Assembly: GCF_024704835.1 (NCBI RefSeq)
Contig: NZ_JAMXBE010000004.1
Coordinates: forward strand, 62,001-126,000
Direction: 5' to 3'
Length of the DNA stretch: 64,000 nt
Origin: Parapedobacter tibetensis
GTDB lineage: Bacteria; Bacteroidota; Bacteroidia; Sphingobacteriales; Sphingobacteriaceae
Shown here: positions 61,102 through 64,000 of the stretch, in pieces
Layout: each line of letters starts with the position of its first letter
Numbering within the stretch: the first letter of the stretch is position 1
Translations under genes and position numbers: made by a program
The notes under the pieces: generated by a model
Seen by the model: the letters and a program-made list of their open reading frames with translations, nothing else
The model's database searches: none
Told to the model about the DNA's origin: nothing

Positions 61102-61761
61102 ATGGACAGTTATACCATCATCCTGTTTTTATTGATATTTTTAGGGGGGCTGATTGGTTTTTACAAAAGCAAATCAATCACCCCCCCTGTATTGAAGCTA
61201 TTCCCTTATTTTCTTATGATGCAATTTTCCTACCAGTTGATTGCATCATTATATTCGTTTGTTTTTACGAATTTCAAAAGTAACTATCCCATATTCAATA
61301 TCTTTTACCTAATTAATTTCGTTTTTTTCTCCTTTCTTTTCAGCCAAATAATATCTGCTAAATGGAAACGGATTTTTATAGCAATTACGGCAATTATATG
61401 GGTTGTCTTTTACTTTATTAACTTATTTCATATCCAGGGAATATCATTGTTGATGACTTACTCCCGCACGATGTTAGGGATATTGGTGGTTACTTACTCA
61501 TTGTTGTATTTCCATGAAATATTGACTGATGATAAAAACCAAAAAAACCCCTTAAGAGATGCCACGTTTTGGGTTGTTACGGCTTTATTTTTCTTTTATT
61601 TATGTAGCACATTGACCATTAGCCTATGGAATTACTTGGTCATCAACAAGGCTTATTTTGGAAACGTCTTGATGAAAATATATGCCTTCATTCTTTATTC
61701 CATGTATATCGCTGGTTTTCTGCTCCATAAGAACTATCTTCGTCTAGAAAAACCTTTGTAG
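61102..61761 (+). CDS. Multi-pass membrane protein of unknown function, signalling-cassette gene 2
   Basis: 219 residues from ATG 61102 (MDSYTIILFLLIFLGGLIGFY). About six or seven membrane helices, the last ending near residue 210 (FILYSMYIAGFLLH). Short loops, few charged residues, so no extracellular domain. It lies directly before a histidine kinase with only one membrane helix, so it may be the sensing partner for that kinase. No family recognised. Confidence 0.7.
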   Translation: MDSYTIILFLLIFLGGLIGFYKSKSITPPVLKLFPYFLMMQFSYQLIASLYSFVFTNFKSNYPIFNIFYLINFVFFSFLFSQIISAKWKRIFIAITAIIWVVFYFINLFHIQGISLLMTYSRTMLGILVVTYSLLYFHEILTDDKNQKNPLRDATFWVVTALFFFYLCSTLTISLWNYLVINKAYFGNVLMKIYAFILYSMYIAGFLLHKNYLRLEKPL

Positions 61762-61776
61762 CTTAATAGCAAAACA

Positions 61777-62535
61777 ATGGAATCTGCAGATTTCGAACCA
61801 TGGATTGCCATCCTCTTTGCCAGTTTAATGCTGCTGGTCATCGGATTTTTCATGCTCGCAATGCTGATCGTATATCAAAAGAAAAAAACCAAGCATTACA
61901 AAGAACAGCAACAGCTTAAAACCGAATATGAGCAGTCTGTATTGAAGGCAAAAGTAGAAATACGCGAGGAAACATTGAAATATGTGGGCCTGGAGCTTCA
62001 TGATAATGTAGGGCAACTTTTGTCGCTTATCAAATTATACCTCTCTCGCCCAGGCACCGAGCAAAAAACGGATGTGAAGCAACTAATTAACCAGGCGATC
62101 ATGGACATCCGCAAGTTGTCCCAAGACTTGAATATCAATCGGGTGGAGCAATATTCGTTGAGTGATTTCATCGAACAAGAACTAAACAAGGTGCACAAAG
62201 CGGGTATTGTGAAGACCTGGTTCGACAACGAAGGGTTTTGCGAACCTTCAAATGCTCAAAACCGATTGATGATAAGCCGTATTTTTCAAGAATGCATCAA
62301 TAATATCCTTAAACATGCGGAAGCTAAGAATATATTTGTTAAGTTAGTGGCAGAAAACAGCGGCTGTATGTTACACATTGCCGATGACGGTGCGGGATTC
62401 CAAATAGATGCAGCGCATATGGGCTCAGGACTTATAAATATATATGACCGTGTCAAACTTATAGGAGGAGATATTCAAATAGCTTCCACCATAGATAACG
62501 GAACAACAATCAAACTTCGTATCCCACATATTTAA
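61777..62535 (+). CDS. Sensor histidine kinase (HisKA_3/NarX-like)
   Basis: 252 residues. One membrane helix (about 10-33) and no periplasmic domain. A coiled region is followed by the phosphoacceptor KYVGLELHDNVGQLLSLIKLYL with His75, then dimer helices and a HATPase domain (QECINNILKHAEAKNIFVKL, IADDGAGFQIDAAHMGSGLINIYDRVKLIGGDI). With no sensory region of its own it must take input from the membrane protein upstream or from inside the cell. Partner of the next gene. Confidence 0.93.
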   Translation: MESADFEPWIAILFASLMLLVIGFFMLAMLIVYQKKKTKHYKEQQQLKTEYEQSVLKAKVEIREETLKYVGLELHDNVGQLLSLIKLYLSRPGTEQKTDVKQLINQAIMDIRKLSQDLNINRVEQYSLSDFIEQELNKVHKAGIVKTWFDNEGFCEPSNAQNRLMISRIFQECINNILKHAEAKNIFVKLVAENSGCMLHIADDGAGFQIDAAHMGSGLINIYDRVKLIGGDIQIASTIDNGTTIKLRIPHI

Positions 62536-62558
62536 ACATTTTCCCAAATGATTGATCT

Positions 62559-63179
62559 ATGATAACGATTGCAATAGCCGATGACCATAAGCTGATGTCT
62601 GAAGGGATTGCGTCCATTTTGCAGTCCGATCCTGAGTTAACGGTTGCAAAAATCTGTTCGAATGGAAAAGAATTAGCGGAATACCTGAAAAACAATACCG
62701 TTGATTTGGCATTGGTCGATCTGAACATGCCTGTTATGGATGGTCCAAACACGATCCGTATTTTGAAAAACAACCAGGCAGCCTGCAAGATCGTCGTGTT
62801 AAGCATGTATGCCGATGAAAACGTTTATGCAAAATGCAGAGAGATGGACATTAACGGCTATTTGCATAAAGACTCGGATGCCCAACATTTGATAGACACT
62901 ATAAAGGCGATATACAGCGGCGAAAACCAGTATGACTATGACCAGGCTCAGAAACCAGGGGAATCAGACGCAATTTTTGAGGATAAGTTTCTGAATAAAT
63001 TCAAACTATCTCGGCGGGAGCTTGAAATTGTCGGGTTGGTGCGTAATGGCCATACCAACCAAGAGATAGCTGACCTGTTGTTTTTATCCATCCATACCGT
63101 GATGACACACCGCAAAAACATCCTTCATAAACTGGATGTGCGCAATACGGCTGAAATGCTTGCCTTAATTAATGGGTAA
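62559..63179 (+). CDS. LuxR/NarL-family response regulator
   Basis: 206 residues. Receiver 1-120 with acid pair Asp8/Asp9, phosphoacceptor Asp54 (ALVDLNMPVMDG) and switch residues VVLSMYADE. C-terminal LuxR helix-turn-helix (about 149-206, LSRRELEIVGLVRNGHTNQEIADLLFLSIHTVMTHRKNIL). It is the output for the kinase 23 bp upstream. Targets unknown. Confidence 0.95.
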   Translation: MITIAIADDHKLMSEGIASILQSDPELTVAKICSNGKELAEYLKNNTVDLALVDLNMPVMDGPNTIRILKNNQAACKIVVLSMYADENVYAKCREMDINGYLHKDSDAQHLIDTIKAIYSGENQYDYDQAQKPGESDAIFEDKFLNKFKLSRRELEIVGLVRNGHTNQEIADLLFLSIHTVMTHRKNILHKLDVRNTAEMLALING

Positions 63180-63197
63180 CCAGGAAGCGCTCAACCG

Positions 63198-64000
63198 TTA
63201 TACAATTTCATCGCTATATACATAGCGTATTTCATCACGAAGGTTATAATGTGATGCCATCACTTCTCCGTAAGCACCTGTGGTTCGGATGGATATAAGG
63301 TCGCCACGCGCTGACCGGGGCAGCAATACTTCCTTGCCGAAGCAGTCACTGCTTTCACAGATCGGACCCACAACATCATAATGCACCTGTTCTTCATTGT
63401 CCACAGCTGCTATTGGACTGAGTCTTTCGATTTTATGATATGCTTGGTATAGGGCTGGGCGCATCAATTCGGTCATTCCTGCATCGAGAATCAGAAAATT
63501 TTTCTTGATTCCATTTTTCACATATAATATGCGACTTATCAGGCTTCCGCATTGCGATACCAATGCCCTCCCCAATTCAAAATGTACTTCCTGGCCGGGT
63601 TTGCGTTCTAGGAAATTAGCGAAGATTTCAAAATAAGATTGAAAATTAGGAACATGCTTGATGTCTGGTTGATGATAGTCAACCCCCAATCCCCCACCTA
63701 CATTGAGAACCTGCAAGCGGAAACCACGTTCATCAAACCAATTGTTCATTTCATTGACCTTAATACAAAGACTCTTAAATACATTGAGGTCGGTTATCTG
63801 CGAACCGATATGGAAGTGTATCCCAATCAATTCGATATAATCACTCTCCCGCAACGCCTCTATAGCATCGCCCAGTTCCCAATATGAAATACCAAATTTA
63901 TTCTCATCTAATCCGGTGGTAATGTAGTGGTGAGTCTGTGCATCCACATTGGGGTTGATGCGAAGAGCCACATTCGCTTTTTTCCCAAGCTTGGCTGCCA
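63198..64000 (-). CDS. lysA: Diaminopimelate decarboxylase, C-terminal part (5' end outside window)
   Basis: The frame is open from the window edge to the stop at 63198, about 267 codons. Last step of lysine synthesis, PLP-dependent. ALRINPNVDAQTHHYITTGLDENKFGI, GIHFHIGSQITDLNVF, LNVGGGLGVDY and, in the beta-barrel half, VGPICESSDCFGKEVLLP and RTTGAYGEVMASHYNLR. ESSD holds the Cys/Asp region of the active site contributed by the neighbouring subunit. The apparent start at 63971 is an internal GTG, not the true beginning. Confidence 0.95.
   Translation of the reverse strand, partial: AAKLGKKANVALRINPNVDAQTHHYITTGLDENKFGISYWELGDAIEALRESDYIELIGIHFHIGSQITDLNVFKSLCIKVNEMNNWFDERGFRLQVLNVGGGLGVDYHQPDIKHVPNFQSYFEIFANFLERKPGQEVHFELGRALVSQCGSLISRILYVKNGIKKNFLILDAGMTELMRPALYQAYHKIERLSPIAAVDNEEQVHYDVVGPICESSDCFGKEVLLPRSARGDLISIRTTGAYGEVMASHYNLRDEIRYVYSDEIV

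Overview
The window looks like the chromosome of a Bacteroidota bacterium, most likely Sphingobacteriaceae (Parapedobacter, Pedobacter or Olivibacter type). The evidence is a TonB-dependent receptor with a carboxypeptidase-regulatory N-terminal domain, RHS genes led by a DUF6443-type protein, a CzcA-TolC fusion, DUF6660, DUF1080 and DUF72 proteins, a HEPN-fused sulfite reductase, and Bacteroidota-type promoters (TAnnTTTG -7 boxes) before many genes. The taxon is inferred from gene content only.

Layout. 1-5.7 kb: 5' part of a TonB receptor (minus strand), an intergenic stretch with a palindromic repeat and a MITE-like element, a small secreted LTxxQ-type protein, 3-hydroxybutyryl-CoA dehydrogenase, a decayed VapBC-like pair, a fragment of a second hbd copy, and an XRE regulator with a C-terminal membrane anchor. 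5.8-18.8 kb: a polymorphic-toxin locus. Two large exported RHS/YD-repeat proteins (the second ending in an HExxH metallopeptidase tip) are followed by a candidate immunity lipoprotein and an array of four promoterless orphan RHS tips. Each tip begins at the conserved [17 protein letters not shown] junction. They are interleaved with immunity candidates, including DUF7674- and DUF6896-like proteins. Two tips carry clear frameshifts and one lacks an immunity gene. 18.8-20.5 kb: an MNT-HEPN protein, then about 650 bp of repetitive DNA built on CCGTAYGG, with an 83-bp tandem repeat.

20.6-51.5 kb is mostly core metabolism: an RluA-type pseudouridine synthase, a metal-efflux operon (DUF6660, CzcA-TolC, CzcB), purH/purN, asnB, a DUF1080 hydrolase, a glutaryl-CoA-dehydrogenase-like enzyme, folB, hsp20, YceI, a thioesterase, an SMP-30 protein, an OmpA/PD40 protein, an enoyl-CoA hydratase, mannose-1-phosphate guanylyltransferase, the Kdo genes kdsD and kdsA flanking recQ, a GH29 fucosidase, and pstSCAB (minus strand).

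51.7-58.4 kb is an assimilatory sulfate-reduction operon: sulfite reductase, siroheme synthesis, APS reductase, and ATP sulfurylase subunits CysD and CysN. It is preceded by what reads as a complete cysteine-responsive attenuator: a leaderless 17-residue peptide with adjacent Cys-Cys codons, an antiterminator and an intrinsic terminator. No APS kinase is seen, which agrees with the iron-sulfur cysteine pattern of an APS-type CysH. 58.6-64 kb: a small conserved protein, a sirtuin, RNase HI, a four-gene signalling cassette (Cys/Pro-tailed protein, multi-pass membrane protein, histidine kinase, LuxR-type regulator) and the 3' part of lysA (minus strand). I saw no rRNA, tRNA, CRISPR array or complete insertion sequence. 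All family assignments come from reading motifs; no search was run.
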